From Euonymus europaeus (lineage: Eukaryota; Streptophyta; Magnoliopsida; Celastrales; Celastraceae), in NCBI GenBank assembly GCA_963580455.1, contig OY756963.1, positions 20,541,555 to 20,605,554 of the forward strand: a DNA stretch of 64,000 nucleotides. Direction: 5' to 3'. The notes beneath the pieces were generated by a model. It saw only the letters and a list, made by a program, of their open reading frames with translations, had not been told where the DNA came from and searched no databases. Shown here one piece after another: positions 63,643 to 64,000 of this stretch; position 1 is the first letter of the stretch; each line of letters begins with the position of its first letter. Position numbers and translations under genes: made by a program.

Positions 63643-64000
63643 GAATATTGCTAACAAAATTATTCATTGGATACACCATGCCGCATGTTGATGCATAGAA
63701 TACCTAGATTAACAAAATCGTAACACACAAGTAAATAGTGACAGTCCATGATGTAGCATCATATAACTGTTATTTGTCATGTGAGTTTAAATTATCAAAT
63801 CGATTTATATGTCACGATTTCATTCTCTCGAGCGCATCACATCAACATTTCACGTACTTAGTATATATAGAAGAGACCAGTAAATAATTCCTCATTATAA
63901 TGTCCTAGACTCTTGAGACTTACCTTGGACTAAAAATAAAGTCCCAAAGAATGTTCCACTTGCAAAAACAATCTTCCAAATGATTGATCTTATCATGAAA
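63643..64000. other. Right edge, no gene seen
   Basis: AT-rich sequence without recognised coding or repeat structure. Confidence 0.4.

Overview
This window reads as nuclear DNA of a eudicot plant. The genes are split by short GT-AG introns. The proteins belong to plant families (UDP-xylose synthase, RABE GTPase, TGA bZIP factor, AGD ArfGAP, HSC70). Intergenic DNA is AT-rich and full of MITEs, LTR debris, Helitron fragments and microsatellites. I cannot name the species. All exon boundaries were read by eye from splice consensus, phase and family conservation.

Layout. 210-2204 (-): 5' two thirds of a UXS1-type UDP-glucuronate decarboxylase whose first intron is an AT-AC (U12-type) intron; the gene runs off the left edge. 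4429-9185: a Helitron Rep gene broken into a mosaic of direct and inverted copies, with a Ty3/gypsy RNase H fragment and a 172-bp MITE. 9580-10196: an unassigned reading frame whose TATA/start region is duplicated in tandem. 11255-13931: two Stowaway-like MITEs. 14951-17564 (+): inositol polyphosphate 5-phosphatase. 18267-18901: a non-autonomous terminal-inverted-repeat element. 20149-24610 (-): RABE1/Rab8 GTPase whose introns hold a tandem duplication, a MITE and two LINE tails. 28418-30014 (+): a plant protein of unknown function. 30674-35039 (-): clade II TGA bZIP factor. 37630-40525 (-): a MULE transposase/FAR1-type protein carrying a C-terminal OTU cysteine protease domain. 42767-43129 (+): a small intronless membrane protein. 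45285-49484 (-): AGD6/7-type ArfGAP. 50321-52616: a MITE split by a 1.9-kb solo LTR. 54825-54898 (-): tRNA-Val(AAC). 55251-57895 (+): a cytosolic HSC70 pseudogene with two CAG-to-TAG stops and one frameshift, but an intact heat-shock promoter element. 58964-60469 (-): an HSP20-like domain protein with a minimal uORF abutting its start codon.

There is no operon logic. The host genes act in cell-wall nucleotide sugars (UXS1), phosphoinositide signalling (5-phosphatase), vesicle traffic (RABE1, ArfGAP), transcription (TGA) and chaperone functions. The items most worth following up are the MULE-OTU fusion, the HSC70 pseudogene with a retained promoter, the scrambled Helitron with a potential long hairpin, the AT-AC intron, and the solo LTR whose empty site can be read from the internal repeat of the MITE it entered.
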